Part shown: positions 1 to 5,824 of the stretch, one piece after another
Layout: each line of letters starts with the position of its first letter
Numbering within the stretch: position 1 is the first letter of the stretch
From: Geodermatophilaceae bacterium
GTDB taxonomy: Bacteria; Actinomycetota; Actinomycetes; Mycobacteriales; Geodermatophilaceae
Direction of reading: 5' to 3'
Length of the DNA: 8,263 nt
Assembly: GCA_013811805.1 (NCBI GenBank)
Contig: JACCUM010000337.1
Span: 1 to 8,263 of the forward strand
The notes under the pieces: model-generated
What the model was told of the DNA's origin: nothing
What the model saw: the letters and a program-made list of their open reading frames with translations, nothing else
Database searches by the model: none
Made by a program: the position numbers and the translations under genes

Positions 1-317
1 GCGAAAATTCCGGCCCCGGGCTTGCGCACGATCATCGGAGCAAGGACCGCCGGCAGCAGCCAGATGCCGTACATGAATGCCTGCGCAGGTGGAAACGCGA
101 TGAACGCTGGACCGGTCGCGCTCCAGAACAGGTTCCAGGCCCAGAATACGACCCCGAAGGCCACCCCGATGACGGCAGTGACCACGATGTCGACGGTGCG
201 CCACCCCTGCTGTGCGGGCGGGTCAGACTGCTCGGACTGCTCGGACTGGTTTTGAAGGTCGGACTGGGGCCGGTCGACGGCCTTGGTGGTGCCATGCGGC
301 GTGGACGACGTGCTCAT
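1..317 (-). CDS. ykoE: YkoE-type ECF transporter S component (thiamine precursor uptake), partial
   Basis: The first 105 residues are visible; the gene continues past the left edge. In the YkoE family this is the membrane substrate-binding subunit of an ECF transporter for hydroxymethylpyrimidine or thiamine, working with the ATPase and T component YkoD/YkoC. Those genes would be expected just beyond the left edge. Residues 1-38 are a polar Q/S/E-rich cytoplasmic tail. The family-like core starts at WRTVDIVV (39-46), runs through a first membrane segment at about 43-65 ending FWAWNLFW, then a loop with FPPAQA (75-80) and a second membrane segment at about 81-97 (YGIWLLPAVLAP). The ATG at 317 has a strong Shine-Dalgarno GGAGG six bases upstream (323-327). 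A TPP riboswitch directly upstream independently supports a thiamine role. The exact substrate (HMP or thiamine) cannot be told from this fragment. Confidence 0.88.
   Translation of the reverse strand, partial: MSTSSTPHGTTKAVDRPQSDLQNQSEQSEQSDPPAQQGWRTVDIVVTAVIGVAFGVVFWAWNLFWSATGPAFIAFPPAQAFMYGIWLLPAVLAPMIVRKPGAGIF
223..267 (-). repeat. In-frame 9-nt tandem repeat in ykoE N-terminal tail
   Basis: Five 9-nt units in register, read on the plus strand: tcagactgc, tcggactgc, tcggactgg, a degenerate unit gttttgaag, and tcggactgg. On the coding strand they encode QSD-LQN-QSE-QSE-QSD (residues 18-32), a polar, probably disordered tail before the first membrane segment. It looks like slippage or duplication in a region under little constraint. 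The period matches the codon frame, so copy-number change would not break the gene. Confidence 0.7.
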
Positions 318-327
318 GAGTTCCTCC

Positions 328-412
<85 letters not shown>

Positions 413-421
413 GCGTCTTCT

Positions 422-451
422 GTTGTACGGGGCAGCTTAGTCCTTTGTTCA
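422..451 (-). promoter_or_regulatory. Candidate promoter for the riboswitch-ykoE transcript
   Basis: On the minus strand, TGAACA (451-446) as -35, an 18-nt spacer and TACAAC (427-422) as -10; each matches the sigma-70 consensus at 4 of 6 positions. The predicted transcription start falls a few bases before the aptamer's first P1 base at 412, which is the right geometry. The -35 overlaps the stop codon of the upstream SDR gene. Low-information motifs in GC-rich DNA can match by chance, so this stays a candidate. Read-through from the SDR is the alternative. Confidence 0.35.
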
Positions 452-1231
452 GCCGTTGCGCTGACTGGACGGTCCGCGGGCCATCGGCGTACGGGCGAAG
501 AGCCTGGGCCACAACGCATTGGGTACGAGCCGGGCCGCCTTCATCATCAGCATCATCGGCAGCGGGAAGACGATCTCGGTTTTCTCCGCAACGATCCCGT
601 CAGCGATGCTGCTGGCGGCGGTCTTCGCGTCGATCAGAAATGGCATCGGAAACTTGTTCCGCGCGGTCAGGTCGGTCTTGACGAAGCCGGGACTGATCGT
701 CTGCACCCGGATTCCGCGTGGACCGAGACTGCCGCGCAGTGACTCGAGCAGGTTGATCAGGGCAGCCTTCGATGCGCCATAGGCCTCACTGCCAGGAAGC
801 CCGCGATACCCGGCGACCGAGGCCATTCCGGCGATGACGCCACGCTTGTCGACCAGCATCGTCGGCAGCAGCGCCTCGATGCAGTGCACCGTGCCCATCA
901 GGTTGGTGTCGAACTGCGTACGGAATGCCTCGGCGTCGAACTGATCGATCTTCACCTGTTGCCATGTCCCGGCGTTCAGGATCGCCACGTCGATGCCGCC
1001 CAACGCGGTCCGTACGGCCTCGACGGCTGTGTGCACGGCTCCCCGGTCGGTGATGTCCACCGGCTCGATGTGCATCCGGCCCTGCGATACCTCATCGAGT
1101 GCCTCGCGGCGCCGGGCGCTGATCGCGATCCGACCGCCACGGCGCTGTAGCTCAGCGGCGAGCTCGGCTCCGATTCCGCCTGAAGCGCCGGTGATCCAGA
1201 ACCTCGTACCCGCGATTTGCACGCCGCTCAC
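449..1231 (-). CDS. Short-chain dehydrogenase/reductase (SDR), membrane-associated type
   Basis: A 260-residue classical SDR. The Rossmann nucleotide motif TGASGGIG is at 14-21, NAG at 86-88, and the catalytic tetrad is Asn110, Ser138, Tyr151 and Lys155 (YGASK), followed by PG at 181-182. It should be an NAD(P)-dependent oxidoreductase acting on a hydroxyl or keto group. SARR (38-41) after beta-2 suggests NADPH preference. The C-terminus (about 219-248) is hydrophobic and basic (VFPLPMMLMMKAARLVP), fitting peripheral membrane association and a lipid substrate. It is the last gene after the FAD-DUF1365-CFA cassette, separated by 139 nt. The start is a GTG at 1231 with GAGG ten bases upstream. 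A GTG at 1222 (Val4), with AGGG eight bases upstream, is an equally good start and still keeps the whole fold. The substrate is unknown. Confidence 0.9.
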   Translation of the reverse strand: MSGVQIAGTRFWITGASGGIGAELAAELQRRGGRIAISARRREALDEVSQGRMHIEPVDITDRGAVHTAVEAVRTALGGIDVAILNAGTWQQVKIDQFDAEAFRTQFDTNLMGTVHCIEALLPTMLVDKRGVIAGMASVAGYRGLPGSEAYGASKAALINLLESLRGSLGPRGIRVQTISPGFVKTDLTARNKFPMPFLIDAKTAASSIADGIVAEKTEIVFPLPMMLMMKAARLVPNALWPRLFARTPMARGPSSQRNG

Positions 1232-1265
1232 CCTGCCATGGCCTCATCCGCCCTCCGATTCCGCC

Positions 1266-1337
1266 GGTTGTGTAGCGAACCGGCGCTATGGGACCGCCCA
1301 GAGGTTGTGCAGCGAACCGGTCCTATGGGACCGCCCA
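1266..1337. repeat. Two-copy 35-nt tandem repeat with hairpins in the CFA-SDR spacer
   Basis: Copies at 1266-1300 and 1303-1337 match at 32 of 35 positions, with a period of 37 nt. Both contain agcgaaccgg and ctatgggaccgccca. The first copy is part of a perfect 8-bp hairpin: CGCCGGTT (1262-1269), loop GTGTAGCG, AACCGGCG (1278-1285). The second forms a 6-bp hairpin: CGGTCC (1318-1323), loop TATG, GGACCG (1328-1333). This fills about half of the 139-nt spacer. No coding capacity, U-tract or CRISPR-like spacing is seen. It may be a processing or stabilising element in the operon mRNA, or a copy of a dispersed genomic repeat. Confidence 0.85.
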
Positions 1338-1370
1338 AAGTGGAGGTATTGGCGCGATCCGGCTCTTGGT

Positions 1371-2666
1371 TCAGGCCTTGGCGAAGGGATTGCGGGCCAG
1401 TCCCAGCTGGCTGACGCCGAGATAGCCCACGCGGAAGCCGGCCTCACAGTAGGCGAGATAGAACTCCCACATCTGCCGGAACGTCTCGTCGAACTCAGCC
1501 TCACCCTTGAGAGTGGGCCACGCGGCGATGAACCGATCCCGCCATTGTTTGAGGGTGTATGCGTAGTGCGGGCCGATGTCCCGTCGCTCCACGATGGACA
1601 GCCGCGTGTGCGCGCGGAGGTTCGTCTCGATCGCGCGGATCGACGGAATGATGCCGCCAGGAAAGACGTACTTGTGGATCCAGGTGTAGGCCTTGCGGGT
1701 GGCCACCATCCGGTCGTGCGGCATCGTGATCGACTGCAGCCCAACACGTCCGCCAGGCTTGAGCAGCCGGTCCAGGGCGGAGAAGTAGGTCGGCCAGAAG
1801 TCCTCGCCGACGGCTTCGATCATCTCGACCGAGACGACCGCGTCGTACGTACCGCGCGCATCCCGGTAGTCCTGCAGCCTGATGTCGACCAGATGTGCGA
1901 CACCAGCCTCCTCGGCGCGGGCTTGCGCCAGGGCGGCCTGTTCCTTGGACAACGTCAGTGTCGTGACCTGGGCACCCCGCTCCGACGCGGCCCGGATCGC
2001 CAGTGCACCCCACCCAGTTCCGATTTCCAGAATATGATCACCGGGACCCACTCGAGCGAGATCCAGGATGCCGTCGATCTTGCGCAGCTGGGCGGTCTCG
2101 AGGTCGTCGCCATCCTCGAACCAGGCCGAGGAGTACATCATCGACGAATCGAGGAAGGCCTCGAACAGCGAGTTGGACAGGTCGTAGTGCCGGGCGATGT
2201 TCTCCTGGGCCTGGTCGACGGTGTTCTGCTCCTCAACCGGCTGGGTGCGTTCGACGACGTGGCGAAGGCGCTGCAGCGACGGGTGGATCAGGGTCGAGAT
2301 CCGCGCGGCGAACGGGGTGAGCAAATCAGCCAGATCCGTACCGGGACCGGTGGTCCAGTCGCCGACCATGTACGCCTCACCGAAGCCGATCTTGGCGTCG
2401 GAGCCGAGCCGGGCGAAGAAGGCGTCCGGACGTACCAGCGTCATGACCGGAGCGCTGCGGTTGCCGGCGCCGATGCTCGTCCCGTCGGGCAAGCGCACCC
2501 GTACGTCGAGGCCGTGCAGCGCGCGACGGAAGAGCTTCTCGGCGATCGCAGCCTTGAACTTGTTCCTCGGTGGGTCGGCCAGACCCGGCCACAGCCCCTC
2601 GTTCGGACGCGGGATCACGCGCGTGACGCGGGTGCCCTCGGCGGGGCGGTTCAGCGTGCTGGTCAT
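1371..2666 (-). CDS. Cyclopropane-fatty-acyl-phospholipid synthase family methyltransferase (UfaA1-like)
   Basis: A 431-residue SAM-dependent methyltransferase of the mycolic acid/CFA synthase family, which acts on the double bond of acyl chains in membrane phospholipids. The N-terminal lipid-binding domain (about 35-150) is followed by ARHYDLSN (158-165), MMYSSAWF (176-183), SAM motif I LEIGTGWG (213-220), EMIEAVG (281-287), KYVFPGG (332-338), HYAYTLKQW (367-375) and the family tail FRVGYLGVSQLGLAR (411-425). The ATG at 2666 is preferred: it lies 2 nt after the DUF1365 stop and has AAAGGGG upstream. The frame stays open further upstream, but only across the DUF1365 gene. Compared with E. coli CFA synthase, the usual active-site Cys is Ser180 and the His is replaced (QSI, 311-313). 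The product could be a cyclopropane, a branched methyl or another modified acyl chain. Gene order resembles the mycobacterial ufaA1 locus. Confidence 0.92.
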   Translation of the reverse strand: MTSTLNRPAEGTRVTRVIPRPNEGLWPGLADPPRNKFKAAIAEKLFRRALHGLDVRVRLPDGTSIGAGNRSAPVMTLVRPDAFFARLGSDAKIGFGEAYMVGDWTTGPGTDLADLLTPFAARISTLIHPSLQRLRHVVERTQPVEEQNTVDQAQENIARHYDLSNSLFEAFLDSSMMYSSAWFEDGDDLETAQLRKIDGILDLARVGPGDHILEIGTGWGALAIRAASERGAQVTTLTLSKEQAALAQARAEEAGVAHLVDIRLQDYRDARGTYDAVVSVEMIEAVGEDFWPTYFSALDRLLKPGGRVGLQSITMPHDRMVATRKAYTWIHKYVFPGGIIPSIRAIETNLRAHTRLSIVERRDIGPHYAYTLKQWRDRFIAAWPTLKGEAEFDETFRQMWEFYLAYCEAGFRVGYLGVSQLGLARNPFAKA

Positions 2667-2668
2667 GA

Positions 2669-3514
2669 TTACTGGACCCCTTTCTGGGGCTTGTGCAGAG
2701 GACGGGAGACGACTGGGAGACGCCGCGCCCACAACTTGATGCCCTGATAGCGGATGAGCGTGCTGACCAGAAACGGCATGAACGGAAAGCGAAGCGCCGC
2801 AAGCAGTACGGCACCGCGAGTGGCCCGGCGTCGGTGGCCGCGAAGGGTTGCGCTGAACGGCGTACGGCCGTCCTTGCGCAGCGTCATCGTCACCGAGAGT
2901 TCGTCGGCCGGAGGGGAGAAGCGCATCACGTACTGGCCGATGGTGTCGAAGAACGGGGAGACGTAGAGCTCCTTGTCAGCCTGCGCACGGCCGGAGTCGT
3001 CGGGGCGCAGAAAATAGACGTGTCGCTCGCCGTAGGTGTTGTGCACCTCGGCCAGGATCACGGTCAGTGCGCCGTCGCGGTCGTAGCACCAGTGCACCGA
3101 GATCGGGTTAAACACATAGCCGCCGACGCGGGCGTTGGCCAACATGACGACCCTCCCGCCGGTGAGGTCGATGCCGTTCTCGGCGAGATAGCCGACGACG
3201 TTGTCCTTGATCGAGCGAGCCGGGTCGCCGAGGTGATCGCGGCCCTCGAAACGGGCCATCCAGCGCAACGGCCGGGGAAGGGTCGGGAGCGCGTCGAGGT
3301 CGACCAGCCACATGTAGACGCGGTAGCTGAACGAGTTGTCGATCGGGAAGCGCCGGGTATGCCCGACCGTCGCGTAGTACAGCGCCGGTGTCACGATGGC
3401 GGCGGCTGGTTCGGTCGCCGAATGGGACTTTCTCCGGAGAATGTCACTTCTGGAGTCGTCCTGAGGTGACTTAATCCGGAGAAAGTCCGTCTGGGGGTGC
3501 TGCAGGGCGGTCAC
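2669..3514 (-). CDS. DUF1365 family protein of the CFA cassette
   Basis: A 281-residue DUF1365 (COG3496) protein of unknown biochemistry that travels with CFA-type methyltransferases and FAD oxidoreductases. Family blocks visible: ALYYATVGHTRR (44-55), FSYRVYMW (62-69), GRDHLGD (91-97), GGYVFNPISVHWCYD (131-145), EVHNTYGERHVY (156-167) and KELYVSPF (181-188). From memory, most members have His where Tyr184 stands. The C-terminal part (about 233-263) is hydrophobic. The GTG at 3514 overlaps the upstream TGA (GTGA) and has AGGAG seven bases before it, so coupled translation is likely. Residues 1-40 are outside the family core, and residues 10-30 are encoded by a 64-nt palindrome. A start at GTG 3394 (Val41) would remove this extension and match the usual family start, but it lacks a good ribosome site. 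Confidence 0.9.
   Translation of the reverse strand: MTALQHPQTDFLRIKSPQDDSRSDILRRKSHSATEPAAAIVTPALYYATVGHTRRFPIDNSFSYRVYMWLVDLDALPTLPRPLRWMARFEGRDHLGDPARSIKDNVVGYLAENGIDLTGGRVVMLANARVGGYVFNPISVHWCYDRDGALTVILAEVHNTYGERHVYFLRPDDSGRAQADKELYVSPFFDTIGQYVMRFSPPADELSVTMTLRKDGRTPFSATLRGHRRRATRGAVLLAALRFPFMPFLVSTLIRYQGIKLWARRLPVVSRPLHKPQKGVQ
3425..3488. repeat. 64-nt palindromic element inside the DUF1365 5' coding region
   Basis: Perfect 14-bp outer arms, GGACTTTCTCCGGA (3425-3438) and TCCGGAGAAAGTCC (3475-3488), enclose a second arm pair on the same axis: GTCACTTC (3443-3450) with GAGGTGAC (3463-3470), 7 of 8 plus one G-T. Then TGGA/TCCT gives three more pairs beside the centre. About 26 of 32 mirrored positions pair, and symmetry stops sharply at both ends. 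On the coding strand it covers nucleotides 27-90 of the gene and encodes residues 10-30 without a stop. It could be a mobile palindromic element or a strong mRNA hairpin near the start codon. No target-site duplication or U-tract is seen. Confidence 0.93.
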
Positions 3515-4815
3515 CAGTCGACTCCTAACGACTTGGCGGCCCGTACACCCGCGGCGCAGCCGTCCTCATGGAAACCCCAGCCGTGGTAGGCACCGGCGAA
3601 GGCGGTCCGGCCGGTGTTCAGCGAGGGCAACAGCCCCTGGGCGGCCACCGAGGCAGGCGTATAGAGCGGGTGGTCGTACACCATCCGGTCCAGCACCGTG
3701 TCCTGGTCGATCCGCGAGTTGCTGTTGAGCGTGACCAAGTAGTTCACCGGCTCGTCCATCTGCTGCAGCTTGTTCATCCAGTAGGTGACCTGGACCCGGT
3801 CCACATTCTGGCCGCAAGACGTCATGAGGTAGTTCCAGGATGCCCGAGCGTTGTCGGCCCGCGGAAGAACCCGAGAATCGGTGTGCAGCAGGGTCTCGTT
3901 CGTCGAGTACTCGAACGCCCCGAGTACGGAGCGCTCCTCGTCGGTCGGATCGCCGAGCAGCCGCAGGGCCTGGTCCGGGTGGGTGGCCACGACGACGACA
4001 TCGCGTCGGTGCTGTTGCCCATCCTCGTCGACGATTTCGACGCCATCGACGGTACGGCGAAGGCCTCGTACCGGCGCCGAGGTCTGCACCGCGGTGAGGC
4101 CCTTCACGGCCTTGTCGACGTACGCGCGGGATCCGCCGACGACGGTGCGCCAGGTGGGCGAGTTCTTGACCGTCAACATGCCGTGGTTGTCCAGGAAGGT
4201 GAACAGGTATCGGGCGGGGTACTGCATGGACAGCTCGGTGCCCGAGGACCAGACGCAGGACACGACCGGGATCATGAAGTGCCGGATGAAGTAGTCGGAA
4301 TAGCCGCCGATGGCCAGGAACGCGCCGAGCGTGATCGAGTCCGTCGTTGCCGCGTCGGCGGCGAGCAGGCGATGGGCGTGGCGGTGGAAGCGCTTGACCT
4401 CCAACAACATCCGCACGAACCGCGGATCCGCGAGACGCTGACGTTGGGCGAAGACCCCGTTCAGGCCGCGGGCACCGGCGTACTCCAGTCCGCAGCCCTC
4501 GCACTTGATCGACATGCTCATCTCGGTGCCCTGGGTCGCGACGCCCAACTCGGCGAACAGCCGTAGCAGGTTGGGATAGGTCCGCTCGTTGTGCACGATG
4601 AAGCCGGTGTCGACCGGGATGACCCGGCTGTCCGCAGTCGGGATGTCGTGGGTGTGGGCGTGCCCGCCGATTCGGTCGTCGGCCTCGAACAGCGTGACGT
4701 CGTACTTGCGCTGCAGCAGATAGGCCGAGGTAAGCCCGGCGACACCGCTGCCGACGACGGCGGCGCTCGGACGCGCCACAGGATGCCCGGTCGAGCCGGT
4801 GGCGGTGTGGGTCAT
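3511..4815 (-). CDS. FAD/NAD(P)-binding amine-oxidase-like oxidoreductase of the CFA cassette (COG2907 type)
   Basis: A 434-residue flavoprotein. The N-terminal dinucleotide-binding motif VVGSGVAGL (20-28) is followed by Glu44 at the end of beta-2 (FEAD), GGHAHT (50-55) and VDTGF (68-72). The middle carries MIPVVSCVWSSG (181-192) and GGSRAYV (227-233). The C-terminal FAD-contact block is FAGAYHGWGFHEDGC (406-420). A cysteine pair, CEGC, is at 105-108. Family knowledge: homologues sit next to DUF1365 and CFA methyltransferase genes, and plant cyclopropane synthases carry a related FAD domain fused to the methyltransferase. A role in oxidising or preparing the acyl chain is therefore likely but unproven. 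It is the first gene of the cassette: ATG at 4815 with GAGGGG upstream, and its stop overlaps the next start as GTGA. No clear sigma-70 promoter was seen in the 71-nt upstream gap. Confidence 0.9.
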   Translation of the reverse strand: MTHTATGSTGHPVARPSAAVVGSGVAGLTSAYLLQRKYDVTLFEADDRIGGHAHTHDIPTADSRVIPVDTGFIVHNERTYPNLLRLFAELGVATQGTEMSMSIKCEGCGLEYAGARGLNGVFAQRQRLADPRFVRMLLEVKRFHRHAHRLLAADAATTDSITLGAFLAIGGYSDYFIRHFMIPVVSCVWSSGTELSMQYPARYLFTFLDNHGMLTVKNSPTWRTVVGGSRAYVDKAVKGLTAVQTSAPVRGLRRTVDGVEIVDEDGQQHRRDVVVVATHPDQALRLLGDPTDEERSVLGAFEYSTNETLLHTDSRVLPRADNARASWNYLMTSCGQNVDRVQVTYWMNKLQQMDEPVNYLVTLNSNSRIDQDTVLDRMVYDHPLYTPASVAAQGLLPSLNTGRTAFAGAYHGWGFHEDGCAAGVRAAKSLGVDW

Positions 4816-4848
4816 CGCGCGCGTCCCCTCGGCGGTGCGAAAGTTCTA

Positions 4849-4877
4849 GGCCCGGTCCGCGGTGCCGGACGTGGGCC
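4849..4877 (-). terminator. Hairpin between the hydrolase gene and the lipid cassette (possible terminator)
   Basis: Stem GGCCC (4849-4853) with GGGCC (4873-4877), and inner stem GTCCG (4855-4859) with CGGAC (4866-4870) around a 6-nt loop; the bulge is one base on one side and two on the other. It begins 10 nt after the hydrolase stop and 34 nt before the oxidoreductase start. There is no U-tract on the minus strand (next bases TAGAACTTT), so termination is uncertain. It may instead act as an attenuator or mRNA end-stabiliser. Confidence 0.4.
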
Positions 4878-4886
4878 GAGAAGTGG

Positions 4887-5588
4887 TCAGAGCGGCGCGG
4901 TCAGACCGGCCGGTGGATCCTGTTGAAAGGCATTCGTCAGCACGGGGCCGAACGGTTCGAAGCCCAGACTGGCAACGACGACCTCGCGGACCAGGTCGTG
5001 CCAAACGTGTGCGCGGCGCAGCAGGCTGTGCCCGCCGGGCAGCGTGAGCCGCGCGGTCTGGGGCGTTACCTGCTTGGCTCGAAGGGCGAAGTCGTACGAG
5101 CCGCGGGCCGGCACCCACCGATCGGCCCGGCCATGTGCGATGACCACCGTCTTCCCGCGCAGCTGGCGCACCGGATCACTGGACGGCACCCACGGCGCCA
5201 ACGCGCAGACAGCGCGCACGGAAGGATGGCCGGAGACCCGGATCGCGGCCCGGCCACCCATCGAGTGTCCGATCAGGACGACGGGCAGATTGCCGTACCG
5301 CCGGCCTACCTCGTCCAGTGCCCACTGGGCGTCATGTGCGGCGTCGGCCCGCGTGCCGTTCCAGCCGGCGACGCGGTAGCGCAGCAGCCAGGGTTCGATC
5401 CCGTGCCGCGCGAGCCCGCTCCGTACGGCATGCTGGATGGCCCGCATCCGGAGCAGCGACAGGGCTCCGTCGGAGGGCGGCGCGGTGCTGTCAGCGGTGC
5501 CGCCGTGACAGAACAACGCCACTGCGGTCGGTGACCCGGACATCGGCGACTCCGACAGTGGCGTCACGTCGACCGACGGGCGGCTCAT
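4887..5588 (-). CDS. Alpha/beta hydrolase (dienelactone hydrolase/esterase-like)
   Basis: A compact alpha/beta hydrolase, 233 residues from the ATG at 5588. The catalytic triad is readable: nucleophile Ser109 in GHSMGG (107-112), acid Asp156 in HGRADRWVP (152-160) and His187 in GGHSLL (185-190). The oxyanion strand is ALFCHGG (24-30). There is no signal peptide, so it is probably cytoplasmic. The substrate is unknown; esterase or thioesterase activity would fit. The start is uncertain: a GTG at 5600 would add MTAT, and neither start has a good Shine-Dalgarno sequence. The gene lies upstream of the lipid cassette on the same strand, but a 71-nt gap with a hairpin argues for a separate transcript. 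It is divergent from msrA. Confidence 0.82.
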   Translation of the reverse strand: MSRPSVDVTPLSESPMSGSPTAVALFCHGGTADSTAPPSDGALSLLRMRAIQHAVRSGLARHGIEPWLLRYRVAGWNGTRADAAHDAQWALDEVGRRYGNLPVVLIGHSMGGRAAIRVSGHPSVRAVCALAPWVPSSDPVRQLRGKTVVIAHGRADRWVPARGSYDFALRAKQVTPQTARLTLPGGHSLLRRAHVWHDLVREVVVASLGFEPFGPVLTNAFQQDPPAGLTAPL

Positions 5589-5824
5589 GGTGGCGGTCAC
5601 GCTACAGCGCCGCTCTGGACATCGTTACGCGCTGGGTTCGTCATAACTATGCATTCGGACCGTGCTGGTGCACTGGTTCGTCACGCGAAATGTGATCTCG
5701 GCCGCAGCCCCGCGGCCGCCGCCCGGATGGTTCGGCGGCGGAATCTCCGGCCGGGCGGTGACGTTCTCCTGAACAACGGCCGGGTACTGAATCGCGACCC
5801 GGCAGCTCTCCTACGGTGGTGACC
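5589..5824. other. Divergent intergenic region between hydrolase and msrA
   Basis: No convincing gene is seen in these 236 bases. The middle holds an exact 8-bp inverted repeat, CCGCCCGG (5719-5726) and CCGGGCGG (5751-5758), with a 24-nt spacer. The half nearest the hydrolase is relatively AT-rich (cataactatgcattcgga, 5641-5659) and is the most likely place for the minus-strand promoter. On the msrA side TACTGAAT (5785-5792) resembles a -10 element, but no well-spaced -35 was found. Two opposite promoters are expected here but cannot be assigned firmly. Confidence 0.5.

Noticed and set aside
1266..1337. Possible CRISPR remnant from two 35-nt repeats
   Set aside because: The copies are separated by only 2 nt, so there is no spacer, and no cas genes are in the window.
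2667..2732. Earlier start for the CFA methyltransferase, adding 22 residues
   Set aside because: The extension overlaps the DUF1365 coding end and is not family-like. The ATG at 2666 has a Shine-Dalgarno and a 2-nt gap typical of coupled genes.
993..2747. Long plus-strand open frame of 584 codons across the SDR and CFA genes
   Set aside because: It lies antisense to two genes with clear family motifs. Its translation has no recognisable domain and reflects the high-GC codon-position bias.
3425..3488. Palindrome as an intrinsic transcription terminator
   Set aside because: No T-rich run follows on either strand, and it lies inside an operon between co-translated genes.
3568..4566. Plus-strand open frame of 332 codons opposite the FAD oxidoreductase
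   Set aside because: It is the antisense shadow of a well-supported gene, with no motif and low-complexity basic/valine-rich composition.
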